From the NCBI GenBank assembly GCA_947504195.1, contig CANNGN010000009.1, positions 81,154-145,153 on the forward strand: DNA of 64,000 bases, given 5' to 3'. Under the pieces are notes generated by a model. That model saw nothing but the letters and a program-made list of their open reading frames with translations, was not told where the DNA came from and ran no database searches. Position 1 is the first letter of the stretch. Every line of letters begins with the position of its first letter. This DNA comes from an uncultured Vibrio sp. (GTDB lineage Bacteria; Pseudomonadota; Gammaproteobacteria; Enterobacterales; Vibrionaceae). Shown in pieces: positions 16,966 through 26,484 of the stretch. The position numbers and the translations under genes were made by a program.

Positions 16966-18261
16966 CTATTGGTACAAAGGGAATCTGTCACACATTTTTT
17001 GGACCTGATTCTTAATGTGTGCTTCTACGACATCGGCATCTTCTGTGGAGCTTGCTAACGCATCAAGAACATCGCAGATCCATTCACCAATTTGTCTGAA
17101 TTCCTCTTCGCCAAACCCTCGACTAGTGCCAGCTGGAGTTCCCAAACGAATGCCTGACGTGACCGTTGGCTTTTCGGTGTCAAAAGGAATGCCATTCTTA
17201 TTACACGTGATACCCGCACGTTCCAACGCCGCTTCTACTTGATTACCTTTTAACCCTTTAGGGCGAAGGTCAACAAGCATTAAATGTGTATCAGTCCCAC
17301 CAGTAACAATGTGACAACCACGTTGCGCAAGTACTTGAGCGAGCGCTTTAGCATTACGAACAACTTGACGAATATACAGTGAAAATTCTGGCTGTAATGC
17401 CTCCCCCAACGCAACGGCTTTACTCGCGATAACGTGCATTAACGGGCCTCCTTGCAAACCAGGAAAAACCGCCGAATTGATCTTCTTATGAGTTTCAATA
17501 TCATTGGTCATAATCATACCGCCACGGGGACCGCGTAAGGTTTTATGAGTTGTTGTCGTCACCACATCGGCAAATGGTATCGGGCTTGGGTGTTCTCCTG
17601 TTGCAACCAGACCGGCAATATGCGCCATATCAACCATTAACAAAGCATTCACTTCATCTGCAATCTCACGAAAATGAGCGAAATTAATCTGACGAGGAAT
17701 CGCCGAGCCACCCGCAATGATAATTTTTGGTTTACACTGATGAGCCAATTCCCTGACCTGCTCATAATCAATCTCAAAAGTATCTCTCGTGACACCATAC
17801 TGTACTGCATTAAACCATTTACCTGACATCGCAGGACGAGCGCCATGAGTCAGATGCCCACCAGCATCTAACGACATTCCGAGAATGGTGTCTCCAGGTT
17901 GCAGCAATGCCAACATCACTGCGGCATTGGCTTGGGCACCAGAATGCGGCTGAACGTTGACATATTCACAACGAAATAGATGCTTTGCTCGTTCAATCGC
18001 GGTATGTTCCACCGCATCCACATGTTCACAACCGCCATAATAGCGCCTACCCGGATAACCTTCTGCATACTTATTGGTTAAACATGTGCCTTGAGCTTGC
18101 ATCACGGCTTTGGACACAATGTTTTCCGATGCTATCAACTCAATTTGATTATTTTGACGCTGTAACTCTGATTCGATGGCAGAGAAAACTACACCATCAG
18201 TATTTGATAGGTTGGTTGAGAAGAAAGCCTGTAGATCATAGTTGTTATACAAATATCCCAT
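16966..18261 (-). CDS. glyA: Serine hydroxymethyltransferase, GlyA2-like paralogue
   Basis: This 431-residue SHMT has intact family motifs: [46 protein letters not shown], the PLP lysine in [14 protein letters not shown], and [14 protein letters not shown]. It interconverts serine and glycine with tetrahydrofolate. I start at MGYLYNN (18261), behind AGAGGA, giving the length of the second Vibrio SHMT; an open extension to 18336 looks spurious. It is divergent from sdaA, and the pair can turn glycine plus one-carbon units into serine and then pyruvate. Vibrios normally keep a housekeeping glyA elsewhere, so this is probably a dedicated catabolic copy. Confidence 0.93.
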   Translation of the reverse strand: MGYLYNNYDLQAFFSTNLSNTDGVVFSAIESELQRQNNQIELIASENIVSKAVMQAQGTCLTNKYAEGYPGRRYYGGCEHVDAVEHTAIERAKHLFRCEYVNVQPHSGAQANAAVMLALLQPGDTILGMSLDAGGHLTHGARPAMSGKWFNAVQYGVTRDTFEIDYEQVRELAHQCKPKIIIAGGSAIPRQINFAHFREIADEVNALLMVDMAHIAGLVATGEHPSPIPFADVVTTTTHKTLRGPRGGMIMTNDIETHKKINSAVFPGLQGGPLMHVIASKAVALGEALQPEFSLYIRQVVRNAKALAQVLAQRGCHIVTGGTDTHLMLVDLRPKGLKGNQVEAALERAGITCNKNGIPFDTEKPTVTSGIRLGTPAGTSRGFGEEEFRQIGEWICDVLDALASSTEDADVVEAHIKNQVQKMCDRFPLYQ

Positions 18262-18348
18262 TTCAAATTCCTCTTGATAGTCTCGGCCAGAGCATGCGTT
18301 TTTATTCACTATACTCATCACCCCTCCCATCAGCAAGAAATTTATTTC

Positions 18349-18513
18349 CTATTGGAAACACAGAAAAACCATGACAAAATTCATAAATCAACAGTCATTA
18401 TCACCAAAATACAATAAGTTAGAGTAAATATTAATATTGTATTGTGCAATATCCTATATTTTCTTCTATGATATTTATTGATTCCACCCTCATTTTGTTT
18501 ACTATTGGAAACA
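18349..18513. promoter_or_regulatory. Direct repeats CTATTGGAAACA in the glyA-sdaA divergent region
   Basis: The 12-mer CTATTGGAAACA occurs at 18349-18360 and 18502-18513, one near each of the two divergent genes. Exact 12-bp repeats in a 306-bp regulatory gap suggest sites for a shared regulator. No glycine-riboswitch core was recognised here. Confidence 0.4.
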
Positions 18514-18567
18514 TACTCTGAATTCTCAGTTTTCACTCCCTTGTACAAAGGTGGTAAGGATAAAATT

Positions 18568-19938
18568 ATGTTATCCATATTTGATATCTATAAAGTCGGA
18601 GTTGGCCCTTCCAGCTCTCATACCAATGGACCTATGATCGCGGGGTACCAATTTGGGAATAAACTTCTCCCGGTGCTCAAGAAAATAAGTAGGATTCAGA
18701 TAGAACTTTACGGTTCGCTGTCTCTAACGGGAAAAGGACACCACACAGACAAAGCGGTCGTTCTTGGGTTGTTAGGAAATCGACCAGACACTATCGACAT
18801 AGCTACTGCCCATCAAGTGATGGAGAAGAGTGTCAGCGCTAACATTCTCCCTCTTATAGGCCGACATAACATTACCTTTGATGTTACGGCAGACATTTTA
18901 TTTCATAGTCATTATTTGCCATTGCATGAGAACGCCATGTCTTTCTCGGCGTTTAACTCTGCTGGTGAACTCGTAGACAAAGAAACCTACTATTCAATTG
19001 GAGGTGGGTTTGTTGCAACTGAGCAAGAGCTAAAACATGGCGATCCTCAACATAATATTGATGTTGAATTTCCATTTCACTCTGCATCAGAGTTATTACA
19101 ACAGGCCGATGATAATGGATACTGTCTTAGTAGTTTGGTTTTACGTAACGAATTGGCATTTCGGAATAACTCAGAAATCGATCAAAAGGTAGACTATATT
19201 TGGCAAGTAATGCGCACGTGCGTTAATGACGGATTGAGCACTGAAGGCATTTTAGAGGGCGGCCTCAACGTCACCCGTAGAGCTCCCGCATTGTTCAAAA
19301 AATTAGAATCGAATCAAGCATTAACCAAAGACCCAATGGAAATTATGGACTGGATTAATGGCTATGCTTTTGCTGCGAGTGAGCAAAACGCGAGTGGTGG
19401 TCAGGTCGTCACCTCACCGACAAATGGTGCGTCAGGGGTTATTCCCGCTGTTTTAATGTATTACAACCAATTTATCCGCCCTCTTGATACCAAACAATTA
19501 AAAGATTTTATTGCCGCTTCTGGTGCAATTGGAATGCTTTATAAAATGAATGCGTCTATTTCTGGAGCAGAAGTCGGCTGTCAGGGGGAGATAGGCGTGT
19601 CATCATCGATGGCGGCTGCGGGATTAACGGCACTGCTGAGTGGCAGTAACGAACAGATTTGTGTCGCCGCCGAAATCGCAATGGAACATTCTCTTGGAAT
19701 GACCTGCGATCCAATTGGTGGCTTAGTGCAAGTTCCATGCATCGAACGGAATGCTATGGGAGCAATTAAAGCCATCAATGCGTCTCGCATGGCTCTAAAA
19801 AGAACCAGTAAACACATTATTTCATTGGATAATATCATCGCGACTATGTATCAGACTGGAAAAGATATGAATAAGAAATACCGTGAAACATCGCAAGGCG
19901 GATTAGCCGTCATTCACTTAGCCCCACCGTGTGAATAG
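18568..19938 (+). CDS. sdaA: L-serine dehydratase (iron-sulfur type)
   Basis: This 456-residue single-chain L-serine ammonia-lyase has the beta domain first (FDIYKVGVGPSSSHTNGPM) and then the alpha domain with GAEVGCQGEIGVSSSMAAAG and CDPIGGLVQVPCIERNAMGA. The conserved cysteines there hold the [4Fe-4S] cluster. It converts serine to pyruvate and ammonia. The ATG at 18568 lies 7 bp after AAGGA; the open frame upstream is non-coding leader. Together with divergent glyA it forms a glycine/serine-to-pyruvate route. Pyruvate would also serve the taurine-pyruvate aminotransferase at 4359. Confidence 0.94.
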   Translation: MLSIFDIYKVGVGPSSSHTNGPMIAGYQFGNKLLPVLKKISRIQIELYGSLSLTGKGHHTDKAVVLGLLGNRPDTIDIATAHQVMEKSVSANILPLIGRHNITFDVTADILFHSHYLPLHENAMSFSAFNSAGELVDKETYYSIGGGFVATEQELKHGDPQHNIDVEFPFHSASELLQQADDNGYCLSSLVLRNELAFRNNSEIDQKVDYIWQVMRTCVNDGLSTEGILEGGLNVTRRAPALFKKLESNQALTKDPMEIMDWINGYAFAASEQNASGGQVVTSPTNGASGVIPAVLMYYNQFIRPLDTKQLKDFIAASGAIGMLYKMNASISGAEVGCQGEIGVSSSMAAAGLTALLSGSNEQICVAAEIAMEHSLGMTCDPIGGLVQVPCIERNAMGAIKAINASRMALKRTSKHIISLDNIIATMYQTGKDMNKKYRETSQGGLAVIHLAPPCE

Positions 19939-19948
19939 CTGTCTCAAT

Positions 19949-19995
19949 AAAAAAGAGAGCACCAGGTCATGTCTCATACCTAGTGCTCTCTTTTT
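19949..19995. terminator. Bidirectional terminator between sdaA and the sigma54 activator
   Basis: AAAAAGAGAGCAC (19950-19962) pairs with GTGCTCTCTTTTT (19983-19995), extended inward by GGT and ACC. A-runs and T-runs on either side let it work for both convergent genes. Confidence 0.9.
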
Positions 19996-20014
19996 AATTC
20001 ATATCTTACAGTCG

Positions 20015-21583
20015 TTACACTCTAGATTGATTAGAACTTTCAGAGTCGCTGCATTTTTTGAACTTCCGCCCGTAAAGGATACCCAACTTTTCCATACGTT
20101 TAGTTAACGTATGAGGGTTAATATCAAGTAGTTCCGCCGCGCCGTTTGGACCATGAATCTTACCTTTCGTCTTATTAAGCGTATCTTTGATGTGTTGAGT
20201 CATTACATCATCTAGTGAGGCATATTGTTCAAAGCTAGCCACATTTTTCATGGGTTCGATAGTGCGTCTAGACGCATTGATCTCTTTGAACTGCAGCGTT
20301 CCCGTTTTATTTTGGATTAGCTCTCGCTCAATCACATTTCCCAACTCACGAACATTACCTGGCCAGTTATATGAAACAAGACGATCGAGTGCTGCTTTCG
20401 TTAACGTAGAGTATGACTTTATACCGAGTTCTTGGGATTTTCGATTCAAGAAATAGTTCACAAGTTCGGGGATATCATTCTTTCTCTCCCTTAAACTCGG
20501 AACAACGATAGGGAATGTATTAATCCTGAAACTGAGATCCTCACGAAACTTACCTTCTTTAATTAGAGCCTCGATATTTTGGTGTGTTGCACAAATAATA
20601 CGAATATCCACTGGAATGGTACTCGTTCCACCAACACGCTCTATCTCTCGATTTTGAATGACTCGAAGCAACCTAACCTGTGCTTCTAAAGGCAGTTCAC
20701 CCATTTCATCAAGAAAGATAGTCCCACCATTTGCTCTTTCAAAACGCCCACGTTTTAACGTAGCCGCTCCGGTAAACGCGCCTTTCTCATGGCCAAAAAG
20801 TTCACTATCAACTAATGATTCAGGAATAGCACCACAGTTAATTTTAATAAAAGGGCCATCTCTTCGCTGCGAGCTGCTGTGAATTGCATTCGCGATCAGC
20901 TCCTTACCGACACCCGTTTCACCTAAAATAAGCACCGTTGTATTAAGAGACGCAACCTGAGCAACCTGTTCCATCACATGACTTAGGCCCGCTCGCTCAC
21001 CAACTATTTCTCTGCCAGCCTGTAGCATAAGTTCATTACTAAAGTAACGATTATCATCCACAAGACTGTCTTTGAGCTTTGACAGTTCGATGTAGATTAA
21101 ACAGTTGGACATAGAAATAATGAACGGGTCTTTTAGCATTCTGATAAGTTCAACGTGTTCGTCACTAAACCTATTCGCGCCTTTTGCGATAAAATCGATA
21201 GCGCCGAGTAATTGGCCTTCCGATCTCAATATAAGGGTTAAAATTGATGAATCCCAAAGATCAATCGCGCGTCTTTTTATGTTCTCTATATCACCTTCAC
21301 CCGGTGTATTGGTGTAAATAACATCTTGGTAGCCATGGTTCATCTGCTCGATAATACTGTTCGATACATTAATTGACCGCTCTAACGGTCTTCCACCGCG
21401 ATTATCAGCTTCAGCAAAGTAATTCATACTTCCCGTCTCTGAATCGTGACTGTTCATTTGGATTAAATCCAAAGGAATATGTTTTTTCAGAAACTTAAAA
21501 CACCGGTAAAGCGCTACATTACTATCAAGGCTACTGCACATAGCCAATGTAGCCTGCCTAAAGAAATCATCTCTGTTCATCAT
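20015..21583 (-). CDS. Sigma54-dependent activator (GAF, AAA+, Fis HTH)
   Basis: This 522-residue NorR-like enhancer-binding protein has an N-terminal GAF-type sensor (about residues 10-165). The AAA+ domain has Walker A GETGVGKE (221-228), the sigma54-contacting GAFTGA loop (268-273) and Walker B GGTIFLDEMGELP (286-298). The C-terminus is a Fis-type helix-turn-helix (GAAELLDINPHTLTKRMEKLG). It lies between sdaA and the divergent MFS gene. Two sigma54-type promoters with paired GCATATATGC palindromes, before the MFS gene (21764) and before flavoenzyme 2 (23586), are its likely targets. The effector is unknown: the GAF domain may bind the substrate of the flavoenzyme or sense an oxidant. Confidence 0.9.
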   Translation of the reverse strand: MMNRDDFFRQATLAMCSSLDSNVALYRCFKFLKKHIPLDLIQMNSHDSETGSMNYFAEADNRGGRPLERSINVSNSIIEQMNHGYQDVIYTNTPGEGDIENIKRRAIDLWDSSILTLILRSEGQLLGAIDFIAKGANRFSDEHVELIRMLKDPFIISMSNCLIYIELSKLKDSLVDDNRYFSNELMLQAGREIVGERAGLSHVMEQVAQVASLNTTVLILGETGVGKELIANAIHSSSQRRDGPFIKINCGAIPESLVDSELFGHEKGAFTGAATLKRGRFERANGGTIFLDEMGELPLEAQVRLLRVIQNREIERVGGTSTIPVDIRIICATHQNIEALIKEGKFREDLSFRINTFPIVVPSLRERKNDIPELVNYFLNRKSQELGIKSYSTLTKAALDRLVSYNWPGNVRELGNVIERELIQNKTGTLQFKEINASRRTIEPMKNVASFEQYASLDDVMTQHIKDTLNKTKGKIHGPNGAAELLDINPHTLTKRMEKLGILYGRKFKKCSDSESSNQSRV

Positions 21584-21650
21584 ATTTAATTCTTCTAAGG
21601 CTTAATTTCATCTAGTTATCTCAAATGAACTCGCAAAAAGCAATAAATTA

Positions 21651-21712
21651 GCATATATGCAATTATTGGAGTTAGTTTTAGTAAATATTCAAATATCAAT
21701 TAGCATATATAC
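21651..21712. promoter_or_regulatory. Paired upstream activator sites before the MFS gene
   Basis: TTAGCATATATGCAA-type palindromes have cores at 21651-21660 (perfect GCATATATGC) and 21703-21712 (GCATATATAC, one mismatch). They lie 52-113 bp upstream of the sigma54-type promoter at 21764 and also in front of the divergent activator gene, so autoregulation is possible. Confidence 0.6.
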
Positions 21713-21763
21713 AAAATCTAATTTATATATTTTTAACTCGCTGTTTTTACACATAATATTATC

Positions 21764-21779
21764 TGGCGCGAAATATGCT
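21764..21779 (+). promoter_or_regulatory. Sigma54-type promoter of the MFS gene
   Basis: TGGCGCGAAATATGCT has GG and GC exactly 10 nt apart, as the -24/-12 element requires. It resembles the TGGCAC-N5-TTGC consensus with two changes. It lies about 200 bp before the ATG at 21982 and next to a sigma54 activator gene. Confidence 0.65.
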
Positions 21780-21981
21780 ATATAAATAACAATAAATAAA
21801 TAGATAAAATATCAATAATTATTATTTTCCAATAAATAGACCTTCGTCACATATAGAGTTTTTCAATAAATAGATATAGGTCACATATATTTATTAATTA
21901 AAATTATTGCAATTTAAATAAATAAGAATGATTCGTGATTACAAATACCCTACTTTAATAATTAACAGGAATATATTTAAT

Positions 21982-23262
21982 ATGAACAAAAGAAAAAGCT
22001 TTAAATATTACAGCATAATTAACGTTGTCTTTTCATTTTTAACTTTTTATTTCTCAGTATCTCTTACAAATGATGCTCTAAACACTATTCTCCCTGCATT
22101 AGAACAGATGAATGGTTGGTCTAGAGGACAGATAACTTCCGCTGTATCAATAGGCGCGATAATTTCTATCTTTTCGATCTGGTTATTGGGGACATTAGTT
22201 CTCAAAGGTGGTGTGCGTAAAGTATTGTCAACCTCCTTGCTCTTGCTCGGTATCGTAACAATATTTATGGCGCAATCTGGTGAAGCTGGGGTATTTAGCG
22301 AATTCTCTCTATATATTGCAATTGTTCAAATCTTTGCAGCAAGTTTATTCGCCCTCCCTCCTGTCCTTCTTTCAAACTGGTTTGTTGAAAAACGAGGTAG
22401 AGCTTTAGGCATAGCGACAATAGGCGCACCTTTTGGTGGCGCAACGTTTAACCTTGCTGTTGGTAACGTAATGGGTGCACAAGGTTTTGCATTTGCCTAT
22501 ACCGGTGTTGGTATCGCAGTCATTATACTTGCCATCATAGGCTTCCTAGTTATCGTTGATAAGCCAGAAGATGTTGGGCTTGCTCCAGACGGTGCTGACT
22601 TAACTGAAGAACAGATTCAAGCGCTAAAAATCGAAATGGAAAGTACTAAAACCGATTGGCCACTGATAAAAATGTTTACCAACAAAAAGACTTGGTTGTA
22701 CGTTGTTTCATTTGGTTTATTGAACTTAATGATCACTGGTGTCATGAGCCAACTAATACCACGTCTTTTGGATGTCGGTCTAACAATGCCTACCGCTTTA
22801 CTTGCGTTAACGTTTGCTTCACTTTTGGGTATGGTTCTTAGTTATGCTTGGGGTTGGTTGGATGATAAATTCTCAACGACAACTGCATGTTTCTTCCTAT
22901 CACTAACTTTTGGTTTAGCAGGCTTATCCTTCCTTTTTGGTTCTGCAGACAACATGTTTGTGATGATTCTCGCCATTGTTTGTGTCGCGTCACTCATCGG
23001 TGGATTACCAAACCTTGATGCTTCGATGATCATATCAATTTATGGACGAAAAGAATTTGCTCATGTGACGCGTTACGTTCGTGTTGGTGTAAGTATTTTC
23101 AGAAGTTTCGGCTTTGTCGCGATGGGCGTTCTATTTGACCACTACGGTTCATACGACCTCACATATATGATATTCATCGGTATGTCGATTGCGTCAGCTT
23201 TATTGATATTACTTATTAAACCACAAGACAATCGAGACCTCTGCTTAAACCCAACAACTTAA
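21982..23262 (+). CDS. MFS transporter, oxalate/formate-antiporter-like, paralogue 2
   Basis: This carrier of 426 residues and 12 helices is similar to that at 14905-16227. Shared features are LPALEQMNGWSRGQI near the start, LSNWFVEKRGRALGIATIGAPFGG, and the central loop DKPEDVGLAPDGADLTEEQ. It probably transports a small carboxylate. I start at MNKRKSF (21982) with AGGA upstream rather than at 21928. It has its own sigma54-type promoter and upstream sites, and a terminator at 23304. It precedes flavoenzyme 2, whose promoter has the same signals, so the two are probably co-induced. Confidence 0.83.
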   Translation: MNKRKSFKYYSIINVVFSFLTFYFSVSLTNDALNTILPALEQMNGWSRGQITSAVSIGAIISIFSIWLLGTLVLKGGVRKVLSTSLLLLGIVTIFMAQSGEAGVFSEFSLYIAIVQIFAASLFALPPVLLSNWFVEKRGRALGIATIGAPFGGATFNLAVGNVMGAQGFAFAYTGVGIAVIILAIIGFLVIVDKPEDVGLAPDGADLTEEQIQALKIEMESTKTDWPLIKMFTNKKTWLYVVSFGLLNLMITGVMSQLIPRLLDVGLTMPTALLALTFASLLGMVLSYAWGWLDDKFSTTTACFFLSLTFGLAGLSFLFGSADNMFVMILAIVCVASLIGGLPNLDASMIISIYGRKEFAHVTRYVRVGVSIFRSFGFVAMGVLFDHYGSYDLTYMIFIGMSIASALLILLIKPQDNRDLCLNPTT

Positions 23263-23303
23263 TTTAAACCTAGGCTAAGGCTTATAATAATTTAACTTAA
23301 ATA

Positions 23304-23347
23304 ATGAGGTATCCGAATATTGCATTCAGATACCTCATATATTTTTT
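23304..23347 (+). terminator. Terminator after the MFS gene
   Basis: ATGAGGTATC (23304-23313) pairs with GATACCTCAT (23329-23338), extended by GAAT/ATTC, and is followed by TTTTTT (23342-23347). It separates the MFS gene from the flavoenzyme operon. Confidence 0.88.
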
Positions 23348-23473
23348 AACGAACAAATACATAAAAATATAATTATTAGTAATTGAATATTTAATTTTAT
23401 ATTCAACTTATCATTAACCTTTTATTAACTTTAATGCGTAATTAACCAAATAATTATACGGTCCTCTTTATTT

Positions 23474-23510
23474 GCATATATGCTAATTAACTCCTCATTA
23501 GCATATATGC
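23474..23510. promoter_or_regulatory. Paired upstream activator sites before flavoenzyme 2
   Basis: Two perfect GCATATATGC palindromes lie at 23474-23483 and 23501-23510 within larger inverted copies (TTTGCATATATGCTAAT and ATTAGCATATATGCAAAT). They sit 76-112 bp upstream of the sigma54-type promoter at 23586, the usual place for an enhancer-binding protein. Confidence 0.65.
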
Positions 23511-23585
23511 AAATAACATTTAGAAGATATGCTACATTATTGAAAAATAACCATATAACTTATTGATTTTAAATAATAATTAGTC

Positions 23586-23601
23586 TGGCACAATAGATGC
23601 A
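23586..23601 (+). promoter_or_regulatory. Sigma54-type promoter of the flavoenzyme-2 operon
   Basis: TGGCACAATAGATGCA matches the -24/-12 consensus TGGCAC-N5-TTGCA with a single change, with GG and GC 10 nt apart. It lies 143 bp before the GTG start at 23744 and downstream of the paired palindromes. Confidence 0.75.
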
Positions 23602-23743
23602 ATATGTAACTTATATAGTAAGAGTAGCTAAATAATACGTTTCCCAAAACTTAACAAGTTACTTAATAAAATTTTAACAATCGTGAGCAAAGAGCGTTAT
23701 CCCTTATATAACGTTCCCAAACAATTAACTGGAGGAAGCATTA

Positions 23744-25459
23744 GTGAATGCTGAACATGTTGTAGAAACAGATGTACTCGTCATTGGCGGGGGACTTGCT
23801 GGCTGCTTTGCAGGTATTAAGGCTCGGGAACAAGGAGCAAAAGTCATTCTTGTCGATAAAGGTCGTATCGGTAAAACTGGCGGAACGCCTTATGCCGGTG
23901 ACACTATGGTGTTCAATGAAGATTGGGGCCACGACTTGGAAGCTTGGTTAGATCAGTACTCAGCACTAGGTGAGTATATGAACAACCGTGAGTGGAATGA
24001 AATCGTATGTCGTGATTCTTATGAGCGATTCCTTGATTTGAAATCTTACGGTGTCAAGTTCGAAGAAAAAGATGGCGAGGTTGTCCGCTTTGCTCACCCT
24101 AATAATCATGTTGACCTACCTGATAAAGACAAGTTCCCACCATTAGTAAGCGAAGTTGTGCATTGGCTACCAGGCTGGATGAAAGCCATGCGCAAGAAAG
24201 TGAAGAAAAGCCGCATCAAATTGATGGAAAGAACAATCATCTGCGACCTGATCAAACAAGACGGCGTCATTGTCGGTGCGGTCGGCCTTCCGGTTGATGG
24301 CGACACACCTATCATCATCAAAGCTAAATCGGTTGTCGTTGCAGCGGGCGGCGGTGGTTTTAGACCACCAGGCTACCCAACTCATGGATTGACTGCTGAT
24401 GGTATGGCGCTTGGTTATAATGTTGGTGCAAAAATTACCGGCTGTGAGTGGGTCTGCTCGATGACTCCAAACAGTATGGAAGTTAGCCCTCTCCCTGATT
24501 CTGAAGACGCACCTAAATTTGAATCATTATATGAACACTTCAGCAGTGGCGCTACTGCAGCGGCTCCTGGTGCAACCAAATTTATTCCATTTTTGAATCC
24601 TTACTTTAATGCAGAGGGCGATGAAGTGCCTCACCGTGGCGTATCTTGGCACGGTTGGATTGATGCTCACTACGAAATCCACCAAGGTAGAGGCCCTATC
24701 CACGCTGTAATGGGCAATGGTGCTCAGGTTCCTATCGCAGGAACAGGATCGGCAGGATCGTCACATGGGCACGCAACGAATGGACTTGTTCCAGTAGACA
24801 CTGACTGCAGTGTTGGTGTTCCTGGATTGTACGCTGCTGGTGATAGCTTAGGTTCGCATTTTGTCGGCGCAACCTATTCTGGTTTTGGTTGTGCAACTTC
24901 TCATGCTAGTGCAACCGGAGCTCGCGCTGGAAACGCAGCTGCTATTTTTGCACTGGATTCCAACGACGTAGAGCTTGATGAGCAACAAGTCGATGGGCTT
25001 GTCACTAAAATGCTGACTCCACTCGTACGCAAAGGCGGTTTCAGCCCACGCTGGGTAACTGAAACGCTAAGAAGCTACATCACTCCGTACTATGTTATGT
25101 ACATCAAGCATGGCAAACGACTGCAAAATGCCCTCGATAGTGTTGAGTTCATTAGAGACCACATTGTGCCAAAAATGGTCGCTAACGATCCACATGAGCT
25201 ACGTATTGTTCATGAAACGAAAAACATGGTTTTTAACGCTGAGCTCAAACTACGTTCTTCGCTAATGAGAACGGAAAGCCGTGGTAACCACTACCGTGAA
25301 GACTACCCTGATCGCGACGATTCTTGGCTAGCCCATGTTGTACTGGAAGATGTCGACGGACAAATGGTCGCGTCTAAGAAACCAATACCAGACTCGTGGA
25401 AGCCTAAACAAGATAAGTCTTACGAAGAGAAATATCCAATGGAGTTTCCAACTCACTAA
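23744..25459 (+). CDS. AprA/SdhA-like FAD-dependent oxidoreductase, paralogue 2
   Basis: This 571-residue cytoplasmic flavoprotein has the N-terminal FAD loop VIGGGLAGCFAGIKA and the late FAD motif GLYAAGDSLG. The C-terminal domain shared with the copies at 11193 and 42890 includes GGFSPRWVTETL, HELRIVHETKNM, ESRGNHYREDYPDRDD. The capping region (about residues 90-160 and 230-340) differs strongly from the other two, so a different substrate is likely. The start is GTG at 23744 after GGAGGA. A 72-residue AprB-like ferredoxin gene follows, then a full rnf operon and a flavodoxin, implying reduction with low-potential electrons. The reaction is not known; true APS reductase is rejected because its partner genes are absent. 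Confidence 0.78.
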   Translation: MNAEHVVETDVLVIGGGLAGCFAGIKAREQGAKVILVDKGRIGKTGGTPYAGDTMVFNEDWGHDLEAWLDQYSALGEYMNNREWNEIVCRDSYERFLDLKSYGVKFEEKDGEVVRFAHPNNHVDLPDKDKFPPLVSEVVHWLPGWMKAMRKKVKKSRIKLMERTIICDLIKQDGVIVGAVGLPVDGDTPIIIKAKSVVVAAGGGGFRPPGYPTHGLTADGMALGYNVGAKITGCEWVCSMTPNSMEVSPLPDSEDAPKFESLYEHFSSGATAAAPGATKFIPFLNPYFNAEGDEVPHRGVSWHGWIDAHYEIHQGRGPIHAVMGNGAQVPIAGTGSAGSSHGHATNGLVPVDTDCSVGVPGLYAAGDSLGSHFVGATYSGFGCATSHASATGARAGNAAAIFALDSNDVELDEQQVDGLVTKMLTPLVRKGGFSPRWVTETLRSYITPYYVMYIKHGKRLQNALDSVEFIRDHIVPKMVANDPHELRIVHETKNMVFNAELKLRSSLMRTESRGNHYREDYPDRDDSWLAHVVLEDVDGQMVASKKPIPDSWKPKQDKSYEEKYPMEFPTH

Positions 25460-25583
25460 CACAGTTAGAGCGAATCGTTTATTTGCTTAACTGATTTTAT
25501 TAAAGGGATAAATCAGGCGTTAATGGAAGTAACAACGCCTTGGTTTACCCAACAGAGAATTTAAATTTTATAAAGGAAACTTT

Positions 25584-25802
25584 ATGCCTATTTCAAAAAT
25601 CGATAAGGACCTTTGCACTGGCTGTGGCAAATGTGTTGAAAGTTGTCCGATGGATGTCATTCGTTTAGATAAAAAGAAAGAACTTGCCGTTATTACTTAC
25701 GTAGAAGACTGTATGTATTGTGGTTTTTGTACCGATTGTCCAGAAGGTGCATTAACCGTAACTGCCGGTCCCGTACGTTCAGCAATTCTCGGGTGGGGTT
25801 AA
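25584..25802 (+). CDS. AprB-like 2x[4Fe-4S] ferredoxin
   Basis: This 72-residue protein holds two clusters: CTGCGKCVESCPMD (classic CxxCxxCxxxC) and CMYCGFCTDCPEG, where the last spacing is shortened, as in AprB-type ferredoxins. It lacks the C-terminal tail of AprB. The N-terminal piece (MPISKIDKDLC) and the ending AILGWG match the two ends of the fusion protein at 41235 (MPIESINADLC, ITAWG). This suggests the fusion arose by inserting a GltD-like unit into such a ferredoxin, or this copy lost it. It should carry electrons between Rnf or flavodoxin and flavoprotein 2. AAGGAAA precedes the ATG. Confidence 0.85.
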   Translation: MPISKIDKDLCTGCGKCVESCPMDVIRLDKKKELAVITYVEDCMYCGFCTDCPEGALTVTAGPVRSAILGWG

Positions 25803-25834
25803 GCATTTATTGCATTATTTAACCCGTTATTTCG

Positions 25835-25862
25835 ACTGGCCCAACTCTGTGTTGGCCAGTCT
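25835..25862 (+). other. Hairpin between the ferredoxin gene and rnfA
   Basis: GACTGGCC (25835-25842) pairs with GGCCAGTC (25855-25862), extended by CAAC/GTTG around a bulge. Only TTAATC follows, so it may reduce rather than stop read-through from the flavoenzyme operon into rnf. Confidence 0.55.
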
Positions 25863-25892
25863 TAATCAATACTATTTTATAGGACCGCTAGA

Positions 25893-26471
25893 ATGCAGGA
25901 ATTAGGGCTACTCATCGTTGCCAATGTTTTAGTAAATAATGTCGTACTCTCTCGATTTTTGGGTTTGTGCCCATTCATGGGAGTTTCCAATAAAGTTCAA
26001 TCTGCGTTTGAGATGGGGCTTGCGACAACTTTTGTGCTTACGATGGCGTCAGGCGCATCATGGATGCTCGAACATTGGCTTCTACAGCCGCTTGGACTTG
26101 ATTACCTTCGTCTTCTTGGGCTTATCATGGTCATCGCATCAATGGTGCAGCTTACCGAGCTATATATTGCGAAACAGAGCCCTTCCCTACATAGAATTTT
26201 AGGTATTTTCCTGCCCTTGATTACGACAAACTGTGCTGTATTAGGTGTCGCAATCTTGGTCATTCAAGAGCAGTTAACGTTTCTTGAAAGTTTACTTTAT
26301 GGCTTCTCTAGCGCTGTGGGTTTCACTTTAGTCATCACTTTATTTGCCGGTCTTCGAACTCGTTTAGAGCTCAATAGTGTTCCATCACTCTTCGCTGGCT
26401 CACCTATCGCCTTTATAACTGCGGGTGTCATGGCAATGGCGTTCGCTGGTTTTGCTGGCATCGCAGGATAA
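25893..26471 (+). CDS. rnfA: Rnf electron-transport complex subunit A
   Basis: This 192-residue protein has six membrane helices. The conserved openings [18 protein letters not shown] and [12 protein letters not shown] carry the two cysteines that, in RnfA, help hold an iron-sulfur centre with RnfE within the membrane. It is homologous to RnfE encoded in the same operon. Its gene starts an operon ordered ABCDGEH, the order seen in Rhodobacter and in the nif-linked Azotobacter operon. Confidence 0.95.
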   Translation: MQELGLLIVANVLVNNVVLSRFLGLCPFMGVSNKVQSAFEMGLATTFVLTMASGASWMLEHWLLQPLGLDYLRLLGLIMVIASMVQLTELYIAKQSPSLHRILGIFLPLITTNCAVLGVAILVIQEQLTFLESLLYGFSSAVGFTLVITLFAGLRTRLELNSVPSLFAGSPIAFITAGVMAMAFAGFAGIAG

Positions 26472-26484
26472 GGAGCTTAAACTT

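Noticed and set aside
18262..18567. Glycine riboswitch before glyA or sdaA
   Set aside because: The conserved core of tandem glycine aptamers was not recognisable on either strand.
11193..25459. Annotation of the flavoproteins and ferredoxin as dissimilatory APS reductase AprAB
   Set aside because: The folds are related, but sat, qmo and dsr genes are absent, the ferredoxin lacks the AprB tail and two copies use a GltD-like partner instead.
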